DNA of 64,000 nt, taken from Campylobacter lari (lineage in GTDB: Bacteria; Campylobacterota; Campylobacteria; Campylobacterales; Campylobacteraceae). Below, in pieces: positions 7,800 to 16,969 of the stretch (position 1 is the first letter of the stretch; each line of letters opens with the position of its first letter). The DNA is taken from positions 304,247 to 368,246 of the forward strand of contig NZ_SMTT01000001.1 in the NCBI RefSeq assembly GCF_004357905.1, in the 5' to 3' direction. Made by a program: the position numbers and the translations under genes. The notes under the pieces are model-generated. The model searched no databases. It was not told the origin of the DNA and saw nothing but the letters and a program-made list of their open reading frames with translations.

Positions 7800-8741
7800 T
7801 TAATCAAATAAACTAATTTTTTTCTCTTGTGCTAAAAAATATTCCAAAAACTCTTCTTCGCTTTCTTTGATTAGGCAATATTTAAAATCAAAAAAATTCT
7901 TTAATTCACTCAAATTTATATAAGAAAAATCACAAAATAATGAATTTTTTAATGCTATTTTGAAATCTTTAACGCCTTGGAGTTTTTGGCATATAAATTC
8001 AAAATCTTTTTCATTTTCCACAAGTAAAATTACTCTAGAACTTCCACCAAAAGCACAAATTTCATTTTTTGAGTTTAAAAAATATGCCTTAAAAAGATCT
8101 AACTTTTTTTCATTAAAATTAAAAGATAGATTTTGCTTTTCAGCAAAATCAATAAATCTAGCAAAAATATCTGCATAAAAAAATGCAAATTTTAAATCTT
8201 TAAAATACAAATTTTTACAAAGCAAACTCGTTTGAAATAAAGATTTAGAGCCTAAAATTTCGTATTTACATGCTTTTAAAGTATGAAAATTTGATTTAAG
8301 TTTTAAAATAAATTTTTCATCATCAGAGCAAAAGAAAGTTTTTTCTTTTGAATTTTTCAAAAGATCAAAATCTAATAAAATATTTGAGTTTAAGACTTTA
8401 AAATTAAATGCCTTTGCAAATTTTAATTCTACATGATTGCAATATATAAATTCATAAGATTTTTCTTCACTTAAAAATCTAAAAAGTCTAAAAATAGTTG
8501 CTTCTAAATCATCAACTTGAAGATAAAACACATCTTTATCTTCAAGTTTTAATCTTTCCTCACTTACTATAACATAAGCACCAAATTTTATAGCAAAGCT
8601 TGCTTGTTCATTATTTTTAGCAAAAAAAACACTTGCTTGTTTGACTTTGTTTAAATCTATACTAAAATCATAAACACTAGAAGTTGCTCCATAATTTAAA
8701 ACTCGAGCATTAATAAGTTCGATAAAGTTAGAAATATTCAT
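7800..8741 (-). CDS. Conserved hypothetical protein with Mur-ligase-like N-terminus
   Basis: 313 residues, cytoplasmic, no membrane segment. I do not know its function. Residues about 10-65 (INARVLNYGATSSVYDFSID, then ASVFFAK and AIKFGAYVIVSEERL) follow the pattern of the N-terminal domain of MurE/MurF ligases. However, no ATP-binding GTNGKTT motif follows, so it is not a ligase. The rest is rich in Phe, Leu and Lys. It directly follows metG (8742) with no gap, the same order as I recall in C. jejuni. The Mur-like resemblance is inference from pattern only. Confidence 0.65.
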   Translation of the reverse strand: MNISNFIELINARVLNYGATSSVYDFSIDLNKVKQASVFFAKNNEQASFAIKFGAYVIVSEERLKLEDKDVFYLQVDDLEATIFRLFRFLSEEKSYEFIYCNHVELKFAKAFNFKVLNSNILLDFDLLKNSKEKTFFCSDDEKFILKLKSNFHTLKACKYEILGSKSLFQTSLLCKNLYFKDLKFAFFYADIFARFIDFAEKQNLSFNFNEKKLDLFKAYFLNSKNEICAFGGSSRVILLVENEKDFEFICQKLQGVKDFKIALKNSLFCDFSYINLSELKNFFDFKYCLIKESEEEFLEYFLAQEKKISLFD

Positions 8742-10628
8742 CTAGCCTATTAAAGCTCCATTTTCGATAAAGCCTTGCGGGCTTATCAAAACTAATTTTC
8801 CATCTTTTTGAGCACTTAAAATCATACCTTGGCTTTCATGACCAAAAATTTTAGCTTTTTTTAGATTTGTAATTACGCAAACTTGCTTGCCTATTAACTC
8901 ACTAGCTTTATAAAATTTAGCAATACCTGAAAGCACTTGTCTTAGTTCGCCATTTTCAAGTTCAAGTTGAAATTTTAAAAGCTTTTCACTGCCTTCTATA
9001 TTCTGACAATCTTTTACTAATGCTACTTTGATTTCGATTTTTTTAAAATCATCTATTTTAATTTGAGCTAAATTTGGCTTCTCTTCTAATTTTTCTTCTT
9101 TTTTGTTTTCTTGGGTTAATTCAACTTTTGGAAACAAAGCTTCACATGCACTTGATTTTAAATCACATAATTGATTATTTAAAATTAGTTTTTGATAATT
9201 TTCGTTTGATATTTCAAAATTTAAAGCCTTTGCAATTTTTAATGCTATCTTTGGCATAGCAGCTGAAAGTAAAATAGTTGCTTTTGTTAAAATATTAGCA
9301 CATAAAGCCACTAAAGCATTAGCTTTTTGCGTTTGATTATTTTTAATCAATTTCCAAGGCTCATATTTACTAATACTTAAATTTGCTAAAGATAAAGCCT
9401 TGAAAAGTTCCTCTAAATAGCGATTTGGCTGGATATTTTCCAAAGCATTGATTGCATTATCTAAATACTCTTTGCATTCATTTAATTCTTGATTAAAATA
9501 CAAATTCACATCTTTACACTCAATAATATTTTGAGAATACTTAGCACTCATACCGATAATTCTATTTAATAAATTTCCAAGCTCATTGCTTAATTCTGCA
9601 TTGATTCTAGTGATTAATGCTTTTTGCGAAAAATCTCCATCATTACCAAAAGGAACTTCTCTGAGTAAAAAATATCTAAAAGCCTCTAAACCAAAAGTAT
9701 CTGCTACTTCTTTAGGCGCTACTACATTACCTTTAGATTTGCTCATTTTTTCACCATCTTTAGTCCACCAACCATGTGCTGCTATAAATTTAGGTAAAGG
9801 AAGTTCTAAACTCATCAAAAACGCAGGCCAATACACTGCATGAAAACGCAAAATATCTTTGCCTACAAAGTGTATATAAGCAGGCCAAAGATCCATATTT
9901 TCATCATCAAGTCCATAGCCCAAAGCACTCACATAATTCATCAAAGCATCAAGCCAAACATACACCACATGTTTTTCATCATTTAGTTCTTTTGGAAGCT
10001 TTATACCCCATTCAAAACTCGTTCTTGTAATGGAAAGATCTTTTAAGCCACCTTCTACAAAATAAATCAACTCATTAGCCTTATTTTTGGGTAAAATCGG
10101 CTCTTTTTCTTTGTACCATTTAAGAATTTGATCTTGATATTTAGAAAGCTTGAAAAAATAACTTTCTTCTTTTAAAAGCTGTGTTTTCTTACCACAATCT
10201 GGACAATGACACTCATTTATAAGTTGAGTTTGAGTAAAATAACTCTCACAAGAAACACAATAAAAGCCTTCATAAGTGCCTTTGTAAATATCACCTTTAT
10301 CATACATTTTTTTAAATGCTTTTTGAACGCTTAATTTGTGATTTTCATCCGTAGTTCTAATGAAATAATCATAAGAAATCTCAAACTCATCCCAAAGTTT
10401 TTTAAACTTAGCACTAATTTCATCTGCATATTCTTTAGGAGTAAAATTTCTAACGCTAGCAGCTTGCTCTATTTTTTGACCATGTTCATCTGTGCCTGTT
10501 AAAAAGAATGTTTTTTCTCCTTGTAAGCGATAAAATCTAGCCAAAGTATCTGCTATAATCGTAGTGTAAGCATGACCAATATGAGCCACATCATTTACAT
10601 AATATATCGGGGTAGTAATATAACGCAT
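8742..10628 (-). CDS. metG: Methionyl-tRNA synthetase
   Basis: Class I aminoacyl-tRNA synthetase charging tRNA-Met, about 628 residues. It has the HIGH box (AHIGHAYTT) near residue 17, a zinc-knuckle segment (CVSCESYFTQ...CHCPDCGKK), the KMSKS loop (GEKMSKSKGN), an anticodon-binding domain and a C-terminal OB-fold tRNA-binding domain (IKIDDFKKIEIKVALVKDC). A TTG at 10634 is in frame, but AAAGG abuts it. ATG 10628 has the AAAGG at correct spacing, so that start is preferred. Confidence 0.95.
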   Translation of the reverse strand: MRYITTPIYYVNDVAHIGHAYTTIIADTLARFYRLQGEKTFFLTGTDEHGQKIEQAASVRNFTPKEYADEISAKFKKLWDEFEISYDYFIRTTDENHKLSVQKAFKKMYDKGDIYKGTYEGFYCVSCESYFTQTQLINECHCPDCGKKTQLLKEESYFFKLSKYQDQILKWYKEKEPILPKNKANELIYFVEGGLKDLSITRTSFEWGIKLPKELNDEKHVVYVWLDALMNYVSALGYGLDDENMDLWPAYIHFVGKDILRFHAVYWPAFLMSLELPLPKFIAAHGWWTKDGEKMSKSKGNVVAPKEVADTFGLEAFRYFLLREVPFGNDGDFSQKALITRINAELSNELGNLLNRIIGMSAKYSQNIIECKDVNLYFNQELNECKEYLDNAINALENIQPNRYLEELFKALSLANLSISKYEPWKLIKNNQTQKANALVALCANILTKATILLSAAMPKIALKIAKALNFEISNENYQKLILNNQLCDLKSSACEALFPKVELTQENKKEEKLEEKPNLAQIKIDDFKKIEIKVALVKDCQNIEGSEKLLKFQLELENGELRQVLSGIAKFYKASELIGKQVCVITNLKKAKIFGHESQGMILSAQKDGKLVLISPQGFIENGALIG

Positions 10629-10640
10629 TTTCAACCTTTA

Positions 10641-10835
10641 TTAAAAATCAAATCCACCTTCTTTACCTTTAGACATACTCTTATAAACTGCTTCTATATA
10701 CTCTTTTCTTAAAGAGCACTCAAAAATCATAGAGCAAGGTAAACAAGATTTTATTTTTTTTTCGTTTTGACAAGCTTGAAGTTCATTTTTTTTAACTTCT
10801 AAAGCCAACTCAAATTCATCTTTAACTTCAGCCAT
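10641..10835 (-). CDS. Small four-cysteine protein
   Basis: 64 residues, acidic-lysine-rich N-terminal helix, then four cysteines (Cys22, Cys31, Cys34, Cys40) in the spacing C-x8-C-x2-C-x5-C, followed by LRKEYIEAVYKSMSKGKEGGFDF. The pattern could hold zinc or an iron-sulfur cluster. It overlaps the fbp stop by one base and lies just upstream of metG, so it is co-transcribed with both. The same small gene sits in this place in C. jejuni as I recall. Function unknown. Confidence 0.75.
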   Translation of the reverse strand: MAEVKDEFELALEVKKNELQACQNEKKIKSCLPCSMIFECSLRKEYIEAVYKSMSKGKEGGFDF

Positions 10836-11683
10836 TAAAAACCTTTATAAGCTTGTTTTAGTTTTTCAATTTCATATTTAGAACCCAAAAAGCATGGCGT
10901 ACTTGCATGAATTTTTTCAAATTCTAAATCAAGTAAAGAATCATTTTCTCCATTGGTAGAAAATCCTCCTGCTTTTTCAAAAATAAAAGCAAAAGGAAAC
11001 ACCTCAAAATATGCTCTTAATTTTCCATTTGGTGCATCGCTTGTTGCAGGATATGAAAACAACCCTCCACCTTTGAGTAAAATTTGGTGCAAATCACTCA
11101 CCATAGCACCAGAATATCTCAAGCGATAACCCTCATCAAATAAAGCTTTTATAAAGGCTCTATGAGTATTTGACCAATTTTTTTGTGTCCCACCGCTTGC
11201 ATTTAATTTGCCTTTTTCGTTTAATTTTAAATCCTTAACAAAAACAAATTCATCTTTTTCGTTTAATCTATAAAGCTTAGGAGTGTCTATACACACTATA
11301 AGCTCTAAACGCACGCCATAAATAGCATAAATTGCTGCTTTTAGATTTTTTGCACTAGCCTTTTGCTCATAAATAGCAAAAATAGAACCTATAGCAAAAT
11401 TCACATCTACTAAAGAAGAACCATCTAAAGGATCATAAGCAACAACATATTTTTCATTTTCATTGATTAGCAATTGCTCTTGTTTTTCCTCGCTAATTAA
11501 GCTTTTTAAACCTTTGCTTTGCTTTAAAATTCTAGTGATAATCTCATCGCTTTTCACATCAAGTTTTAATTGATTATCTCCTGTGGCATTTTGAGAAGTG
11601 GTATAATCAAAATCTTTTAAATATCTAAGTTCTTTTGAAATTTCAATCACTGCTTTTTGTATATCGTCAATTAATTCTTGCAT
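10835..11683 (-). CDS. fbp: Fructose-1,6-bisphosphatase class I
   Basis: Gluconeogenic phosphatase producing fructose 6-phosphate, 282 residues. The metal/substrate motif [12 protein letters not shown] is intact, and the C-terminal motif [21 protein letters not shown] matches the class I family. Campylobacter depends on gluconeogenesis from amino and organic acids. It lies in the operon mobB-fbp-small protein-metG. Confidence 0.93.
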   Translation of the reverse strand: MQELIDDIQKAVIEISKELRYLKDFDYTTSQNATGDNQLKLDVKSDEIITRILKQSKGLKSLISEEKQEQLLINENEKYVVAYDPLDGSSLVDVNFAIGSIFAIYEQKASAKNLKAAIYAIYGVRLELIVCIDTPKLYRLNEKDEFVFVKDLKLNEKGKLNASGGTQKNWSNTHRAFIKALFDEGYRLRYSGAMVSDLHQILLKGGGLFSYPATSDAPNGKLRAYFEVFPFAFIFEKAGGFSTNGENDSLLDLEFEKIHASTPCFLGSKYEIEKLKQAYKGF

Positions 11684-11692
11684 ATTTTACCT

Positions 11693-12172
11693 CTATACTT
11701 TTTTTGAATTTTTTAATATAAAATCACAAATACTTTCCAAATCATCCAAATAAAGCCAAGTTAAATTTTTATTTTCAATTTTCTCATAGCTTGCAATAGC
11801 CTTAGAATAAGCAAAATAGCTCTCATCTACTTCTTTACAAAAAACGCTAATTCTTGGCATATCTAAGGTTTTTAAGCCCTCTATAAGTAAAAAATCAAAT
11901 TCTCCTAGCTTAGAAATAGCTTCATCTAAAGTACTTGGAGAATGTGTAAATAAAGTTGTCCTTGTAGGACTTAAAACCATTACATCAGCACCACTTTGAA
12001 AAAATTTAAAACTATCTTTTTTTGCTATATCAAAGCTTGCTTTATCTTTTGGATCGTGTTTTATAATGCATACTTTATAATTTTGTTCCATAAAATACTT
12101 AGCAACTTGAGTAATCAAAGTCGTTTTACCTGAATTGGAAGGCCCGCTAAAAGCCATTGCTAATCTTTTCAT
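11693..12172 (-). CDS. mobB: Molybdopterin-guanine dinucleotide biosynthesis protein MobB
   Basis: P-loop GTP-binding adaptor for MobA in forming the guanine dinucleotide form of molybdenum cofactor. 159 residues with Walker A GPSNSGKTT (10-18) and the MobB signature KVCIIKHDPKDKASFDIAKKD, plus the DFLLIEGLK motif. It is nine bases from fbp and first in this operon. The product serves molybdo/tungsto-enzymes, which Campylobacter uses in respiration. Confidence 0.9.
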   Translation of the reverse strand: MKRLAMAFSGPSNSGKTTLITQVAKYFMEQNYKVCIIKHDPKDKASFDIAKKDSFKFFQSGADVMVLSPTRTTLFTHSPSTLDEAISKLGEFDFLLIEGLKTLDMPRISVFCKEVDESYFAYSKAIASYEKIENKNLTWLYLDDLESICDFILKNSKKV

Positions 12173-12229
12173 AACTTCCTTAAATCAAATAAAATAAATG
12201 AAATTATATCTTTTTAAAAGTTAAAAGCT

Positions 12230-12235
12230 TATAAT
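12230..12235 (+). promoter_or_regulatory. -10 box for lipoprotein gene
   Basis: TATAAT 25 bases before the lipoprotein ATG (12260), with ATTAGGAAC as ribosome-binding site. It is divergent from mobB. Confidence 0.5.
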
Positions 12236-12259
12236 TATAAAAAAATTAGGAACAAAAAT

Positions 12260-12754
12260 ATGAAAAAAGTTTATATGATTATTTTTTTAACACTTATTTT
12301 TACCGCATGCTCTAATAAAACCCAAGAGCAAAGTGAAATTAATTTAAAAAGCCAAACTCTAATGTATGCACAAAAAATTAATTTTAATTATAAAGATAAT
12401 AGAGTAGTTGCTTTATTGAGCTATTTAAACCCTGTATTAGATGAAAAAAGTCAAAAAGAAGTTTTTGTACTTAGTTTTTTGCCAAATATCAACATCAAGC
12501 AAGAGCAAATTTCAATACTCATAGATGGAGAAAAAACTAATATAAAAACCTTAGATCAAAATGATAAATTATTTAAATATATCATTAAGAGTGATTATGC
12601 AAGTTATTACAAAATCACTCTTAATGAATTAGTGCAAAAACCTATTTTAAAACTTGATTTGTGTTTTGAGAATCAGTGTTTTGAGCTAAAGTTTCAAAAA
12701 ATTTCGAAATCGGTGTATTATCGTTCAGAAGATGCAAATAAACAACATAATTAG
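12260..12754 (+). CDS. Small lipoprotein, conserved hypothetical
   Basis: 164 residues with a type II signal peptide and lipobox (MIIFLTLIFTACSNK, lipidated Cys at about 17), so it is anchored to a membrane facing the periplasm. The mature part is beta-strand-rich (SYLNPVLDEKSQKEVFVLSFLPNI) with a C-terminal cysteine pair (LCFENQC). No family recognised. Its last 113 bases overlap the 3' end of the slt gene on the other strand, an unusually long tail-to-tail overlap. Confidence 0.75.
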   Translation: MKKVYMIIFLTLIFTACSNKTQEQSEINLKSQTLMYAQKINFNYKDNRVVALLSYLNPVLDEKSQKEVFVLSFLPNINIKQEQISILIDGEKTNIKTLDQNDKLFKYIIKSDYASYYKITLNELVQKPILKLDLCFENQCFELKFQKISKSVYYRSEDANKQHN

Positions 12755-14279
12755 CTAAAACTTTCTTAGCATATACCCTGCTTTCTGCATAAGGAACAAG
12801 CTCCATTGATAAAAATGGCTCATATTTTCCCGCTCTAAACATATCTTCTCTTTTGAGCATTCTAGTGGTAAATCCTATACCTCCATTATAAGCATAAGCC
12901 ACAAAAACCGGGGAATTAAGTTTAGATTCTAAATAATCTAAATGATGATTTGCAAAAGTATAAGCTGTTTTTGGTTCAAAAAGCATGTCTTGATCAAAAT
13001 TTGGAATTTGCAGTTCTTTATTGCCTATATGATTAGCTAAAAATGGGATAAATTGCATAATACCCAAAGCATAAGAAGTTGAAATGGCTGTTGGTATAAA
13101 ACGACTTTCTTGTCTAGCTAAAGCTAAAATCATAGCTTTTCTTTGCGTGGAATAATCTTTTAAATATTCAAAATAAGGCATAATAAAATAATGTTTTTTA
13201 AAACCTTCGGCCCTTTCTTTAATATAGGCATAAATAGCGATATTTTCCTTGGTATAAAAATCTTTTGCAAGTTTTTCTAGCTCATTAGGAGTACCTTTTG
13301 CAATTTCTTTTGCGAGCTTTTGCCAAGCAAAAGGATCTTTCATATCAAAATCATTTTTTTGTTTTTTTGGCTTTAATTCTTCTATTTTAGGTAAAGGCAA
13401 GCCTTTTAACTCTCTTGCATAAAGACTATAAATATTTAAAGAATCACTTTGAGCAAGCTCATCAATGTACTTTTTATCTTGAGTGATCAAATATAGCCAA
13501 AAATTTGCATTATCTACTAAAGGTTTGCTTTTAAAAGTATCTTTTGCTACTTGAAAAAATTCCAATGCTTTTTTATCGTCATTTTCTAAAATAGCATTTA
13601 CACCTAGATAAAAAGCATTATCTTGAAAAGTTAAATTTGCATCTACATTGACTAGAGATTTTCTTATCAATGGACTTTTTTTCTTAATGATAATTTCTTT
13701 TACAAAATTTGTAAATTCTTTTTCTTTAGCTAATTCATTTACAAAATCTTTTTCTAAGAAAAAATCTTTTTTATCTTTTAAGAAATTATAGATTTTATAA
13801 AAATTAGCACTATCATAATTTAAAACCGCATAACTTAGAGGATCTTTAGCATCAAAAGCTTCTAAAAGTTTTGTTAAATTTGGATTATCCTGTGGGATAT
13901 TTTTTTTCATCTCATTACGCACTGAAGCATTAAGATCTTGTATAAAAGTTAAACTATTTAATCTTATAAGCTGACAAGTAGCATTAGCATCTAAGATATT
14001 TTGCGTATTAAATTTATAACAAGCTTCATATTCTTTATTATACCCCAAAGGCGGAATAATGGCTTCAATGGCATTTTTAATACGCCCTGCATAACGATAA
14101 ATATGTTCTTTTAAACCTTCAACTTCTTCTTTTTTAAATTCATTTTTTTCTAATAAACGATATAAATAATAATCCTTAGCTAAAGAATTTGGTCTTTGCT
14201 CTAATTCTTTATAAGAATACATTGCACTATTTGCAAAAACCACTCCAGCTAAAAGTAACACTACACTTTTTTTCAACAC
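12642..14279 (-). CDS. slt: Soluble lytic murein transglycosylase
   Basis: Periplasmic peptidoglycan lytic transglycosylase, 545 residues, with signal peptide MLKKSVVLLLAGVVFANSA. A long alpha-superhelical region precedes the C-terminal catalytic domain. ALARQESRF carries the catalytic glutamate, followed by SYALGIMQFIP and AYNGGIGFTTRML, the Slt family motifs. It cleaves glycan strands to 1,6-anhydro-muropeptides. It is downstream of yggT and gltX in one unit. The C-terminal 37 codons overlap the convergent lipoprotein gene. Confidence 0.9.
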   Translation of the reverse strand: MLKKSVVLLLAGVVFANSAMYSYKELEQRPNSLAKDYYLYRLLEKNEFKKEEVEGLKEHIYRYAGRIKNAIEAIIPPLGYNKEYEACYKFNTQNILDANATCQLIRLNSLTFIQDLNASVRNEMKKNIPQDNPNLTKLLEAFDAKDPLSYAVLNYDSANFYKIYNFLKDKKDFFLEKDFVNELAKEKEFTNFVKEIIIKKKSPLIRKSLVNVDANLTFQDNAFYLGVNAILENDDKKALEFFQVAKDTFKSKPLVDNANFWLYLITQDKKYIDELAQSDSLNIYSLYARELKGLPLPKIEELKPKKQKNDFDMKDPFAWQKLAKEIAKGTPNELEKLAKDFYTKENIAIYAYIKERAEGFKKHYFIMPYFEYLKDYSTQRKAMILALARQESRFIPTAISTSYALGIMQFIPFLANHIGNKELQIPNFDQDMLFEPKTAYTFANHHLDYLESKLNSPVFVAYAYNGGIGFTTRMLKREDMFRAGKYEPFLSMELVPYAESRVYAKKVLANYVVYLHLLNDNTPISKFFETLAQNTDSQNTNQVLK

Positions 14280-14567
14280 TTATAAACTTCCTAAAATTAA
14301 ATTTGATAAAAATATTTGGATAAATTTTAATCCTAAAATAATAATCAAAGGTGCTAAATCAATACTCCCTATAGTAGTAGGAATAAACCTTCTTACAAAA
14401 GCATAAGCAGGATTAGTTAAACGATATAAAATTTGCACTATAGGATTATATGGATCAGGCCTTACCCAAGAAATCAATGCTGCAATGATTATAATCCATA
14501 CATAAATTTCAATAACTAAAGAAAAAATTTGCACCAAAGATACAATCAAACTTGTTCCAACTCCCAT
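14280..14567 (-). CDS. YggT family membrane protein
   Basis: 95 residues with two hydrophobic segments typical of YggT/CCB3 proteins (about 10-35 and 65-92). The family motif SWVRPDPYNPIVQILYRLTNP lies between them. Proteins of this family assist membrane protein or cytochrome assembly in plastids and affect osmotic tolerance in E. coli; the role in Campylobacter is unknown. It lies between gltX and slt with one-base gaps. Confidence 0.85.
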   Translation of the reverse strand: MGVGTSLIVSLVQIFSLVIEIYVWIIIIAALISWVRPDPYNPIVQILYRLTNPAYAFVRRFIPTTIGSIDLAPLIIILGLKFIQIFLSNLILGSL

Positions 14568-14568
14568 T

Positions 14569-15864
14569 TTACTCCTTTATAATTTCTTTAACAAAAGGCT
14601 TAATTAAAGTATAAATTTCACTCATTTCAGGTCCGTGAGTAACTCCTGTTAATACCAAACGCAAAGGCATAAAGAAATTTTTACCTTTTAAATTTGTTTT
14701 TTCCATCAAAATCTTTTTAAACTCATCATATTCTTGAGGTAAATCTAAATCTTTTAAAACTTCTTTAATCAACTTACATTCTTTTTCAAATTCATTATAA
14801 TTTTTAACTGCAAAAATTGCTTGTATTTTTTCTCTTATCTCATTTAGCGTGCTAGCTTCTTGAGTATAAAATTTTGCAAGCTCAGCTACATCTTTGCCTA
14901 AATTTAATAAAGAATTTAATTTATCATTATCAAGCATTTTTATATGCTCACGGTTAATTTGCATTAAACGCTTAGTATCAAATCTTGCAGGAGATTTTGA
15001 AACTTTTTTCAAATCAAACCATTCTATGGCTTCTTCTAAAGTAAAAATCTCTTTCGGAGTTTTATTACCTAAAAGTATTAAATAATTTGCAATAGCACTT
15101 GCTAAATATCCATTATCAAGCATCCATTTTACACTAGAATGAGCCTCTCTTTTGCTCATTTTAACACCTTCTTCATTTAAAATGATAGGCAAATGTGCAT
15201 AAGTCATGCTTTTATCATAACCCAAACTTGCTCTAATATGTTCTTGCTTAGGAGTATTTGAAACATGATCTTCGCCCCTTATAATACAAGTAACACCTTC
15301 TAGCATATCATCAACCGCACAAGCAAAATTATAAGTTGGGGTTTTATCAGCCCTCATAATCACAAAACTATCAATATCTTCAGGATTAAAACCAATCTCA
15401 CCTTTAATATAGTCTATAAATTTCATTTGCGATTGAGGTTTTTTAAGACGGATTACGAAAGGTTTTTCACAATTTAATACATCAATATCTGCAAGTTTTT
15501 CACAAGTACCATCGTATCTATATGCTTGATTTTTACTTTTAGCTAGTTCTTTTTTATGAGCTAATTCATCCTCAGTACAAAAACAAGCAAATGCTTTTTT
15601 TTCACTTACTAGCTTTAAAGCCATTTGACGATGAAATTTCAAATTCTCACTTTGTACATAATAATGCTGCCAAGTTATACCAAATTCTTTTAAAATAGCT
15701 TTTATTTCTTCTTCTTTTCCAGCTATATTTCTAGCATTATCCGTATCTTCAATACGCAAAATAAAATCAGAATTTTCTTGTCTTGCTTTAATATAATTAA
15801 ATAAAGCTGCTCTTAAATTTCCAATATGCATATCTCCAGTAGGCGATGGTGCAAACCTATACAT
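14569..15864 (-). CDS. gltX: Glutamyl-tRNA synthetase (one of two GltX paralogues)
   Basis: Class Ic synthetase of 431 residues: HIGH box in [14 protein letters not shown]-type loop [10 protein letters not shown], catalytic RIEDTDNAR. Epsilonproteobacteria carry two GltX enzymes, one of which charges tRNA-Gln with glutamate for later amidation. Length and the position next to yggT-slt suggest this is the paralogue called gltX2 in C. jejuni, but which tRNA it uses cannot be read here. The zinc-binding cysteine segment of canonical GluRS is partly present ([12 protein letters not shown]...CEKL). Confidence 0.9.
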   Translation of the reverse strand: MYRFAPSPTGDMHIGNLRAALFNYIKARQENSDFILRIEDTDNARNIAGKEEEIKAILKEFGITWQHYYVQSENLKFHRQMALKLVSEKKAFACFCTEDELAHKKELAKSKNQAYRYDGTCEKLADIDVLNCEKPFVIRLKKPQSQMKFIDYIKGEIGFNPEDIDSFVIMRADKTPTYNFACAVDDMLEGVTCIIRGEDHVSNTPKQEHIRASLGYDKSMTYAHLPIILNEEGVKMSKREAHSSVKWMLDNGYLASAIANYLILLGNKTPKEIFTLEEAIEWFDLKKVSKSPARFDTKRLMQINREHIKMLDNDKLNSLLNLGKDVAELAKFYTQEASTLNEIREKIQAIFAVKNYNEFEKECKLIKEVLKDLDLPQEYDEFKKILMEKTNLKGKNFFMPLRLVLTGVTHGPEMSEIYTLIKPFVKEIIKE

Positions 15865-15893
15865 TATTTATCCTTTTAAAAAACTTTTTTATC

Positions 15894-15899
15894 ATTATA
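15894..15899 (-). promoter_or_regulatory. -10 box for gltX-yggT-slt
   Basis: Minus-strand TATAAT preceded by TTG, 30 bases upstream of the gltX ATG, with AAAAGGA as ribosome-binding site. Confidence 0.5.
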
Positions 15900-15927
15900 C
15901 AATTAAATACTTGCTATTTCTTTTAAG

Positions 15928-15959
15928 TTCACACAAAATTCACTCAATAGCAATATGAT
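15928..15959 (+). promoter_or_regulatory. Promoter and direct repeat upstream of second PepSY-like gene
   Basis: TTCACAC at 15928 and TTCACTC at 15939 are direct repeats 11 bases apart. A -10-like TATGAT lies at 15954-15959, again 15 bases from the start of the second repeat, as upstream of the paralogue at 4482. The shared segment AAAATTCAC suggests one regulator controls both genes. Confidence 0.5.
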
Positions 15960-15990
15960 TTCATAAATAATTCAACATAAAGGATAAAAA

Positions 15991-16413
15991 ATGAAATTAA
16001 AAATAGCTTTAGCAACATTAGTTACTGCAGGTTTTGTTTTTGCACAAGATATGATTGTAGGAGTTAATGCTTTACCAGCAAATTCTAAAAATTTCATACA
16101 AAAACATTTTACAGGTTCAAATATTGCTTTAGTTAAACAAGATATTGATAGCTTTGATGTTTATTTAGACAATGGAACTGAGCTTGAGTTTTTTATCAAT
16201 GGAGATTGGAAAGAAATCGATGCAAAATACAGACCAATTGATACTTCTTTTTTAAGTCCAAATGTTTTAGCAACGATTAAAAAAATGCACCCAAATGCAA
16301 GTATAATTAAAGTTGAAAAAGAAATTCAAGGTTATAAATTCAAACTTAATAATATGATGGAAATTTATACTGATGTAAATGGAAATTTCTTGGGACAAAA
16401 ATTTGATGATTAG
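15991..16413 (+). CDS. PepSY-like periplasmic protein (paralogue 2)
   Basis: 140 residues with signal peptide MKLKIALATLVTAGFVFA, mature start QDMIVGVNALPANSKNFIQKHF. The pattern and ending (KFKLNNMMEIYTDVNGNFLGQKFDD) match the protein encoded at 4482, so these are duplicated family members at two loci. No lipobox and no partner gene nearby. AAAGGA lies seven bases upstream of the ATG. Family assignment to PepSY-like (beta-lactamase-inhibitor-like) proteins is by pattern; the function is not known. Confidence 0.8.
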   Translation: MKLKIALATLVTAGFVFAQDMIVGVNALPANSKNFIQKHFTGSNIALVKQDIDSFDVYLDNGTELEFFINGDWKEIDAKYRPIDTSFLSPNVLATIKKMHPNASIIKVEKEIQGYKFKLNNMMEIYTDVNGNFLGQKFDD

Positions 16414-16418
16414 AATTT

Positions 16419-16444
16419 AAGCTAAGCTTTTTTGCTTAGCTTTT
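16419..16444. terminator. Bidirectional terminator
   Basis: Stem AAGCTAAGC / GCTTAGCTT around a T6 loop, followed by TT on the plus strand. It overlaps the last codons of hydD on the minus strand and ends the PepSY-like gene on the plus strand. Confidence 0.75.
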
Positions 16445-16969
16445 ATAAGAATTTAGAGCAAGCTCTTGTATATTATAATTAGCAATTCTCTTGTAAGTAA
16501 AGCCTTTTTTCTCTAAAAAATCAAGTAAAATTTTCTCCATTTTTTCTAAAGCATTTAAGACTTCTTTTGAAAGTTCAAAACTCAATGGCTCTATACGCTT
16601 TGGTACGCAAGCTAAAATTTGAGTTTTAGGTAAATCTCCCATAAGTTCCATGTATTGTAAAGTTTGAAGCATTTCAACCTCATGCGCACTACCACTCCAA
16701 TTAACTTTTTTTGGCATTGCATCATAAGGAAAGAAAAAAATATCTCCAATCTTAGCATCATCTGCTGCAATACAATCAATCACAATCATTTCATCATATT
16801 CGGCTATAATATAGCTAAGTTGTAAAGCCAAAGTTCCACCATCTACAAAACTCACCGAGTCTTTTTCATGATAAAACTTATAATTTTTTTCTAAAAGTTT
16901 GCAAAGATGAACGCCTAAGCCCTCATCTGCAAACATAATATTACCAATACCTAAAACTAGAAGTTTCAA
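16436..16969 (-). CDS. hydD: Hydrogenase maturation protease HydD
   Basis: Endopeptidase of the HyaD/HybD (M52) family, 177 residues, that cuts the C-terminal tail of the hydrogenase large subunit after nickel insertion. Nickel-sensing residues are visible: the Glu in ADEGLGVHL (about 16), Asp in VIDCIAADD and His in GSAHEVEML. It starts at TTG 16969 overlapping the hydC stop. The substrate is HydB, encoded two genes upstream, whose tail has the expected cut site. Confidence 0.9.
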   Translation of the reverse strand: MKLLVLGIGNIMFADEGLGVHLCKLLEKNYKFYHEKDSVSFVDGGTLALQLSYIIAEYDEMIVIDCIAADDAKIGDIFFFPYDAMPKKVNWSGSAHEVEMLQTLQYMELMGDLPKTQILACVPKRIEPLSFELSKEVLNALEKMEKILLDFLEKKGFTYKRIANYNIQELALNSYKS

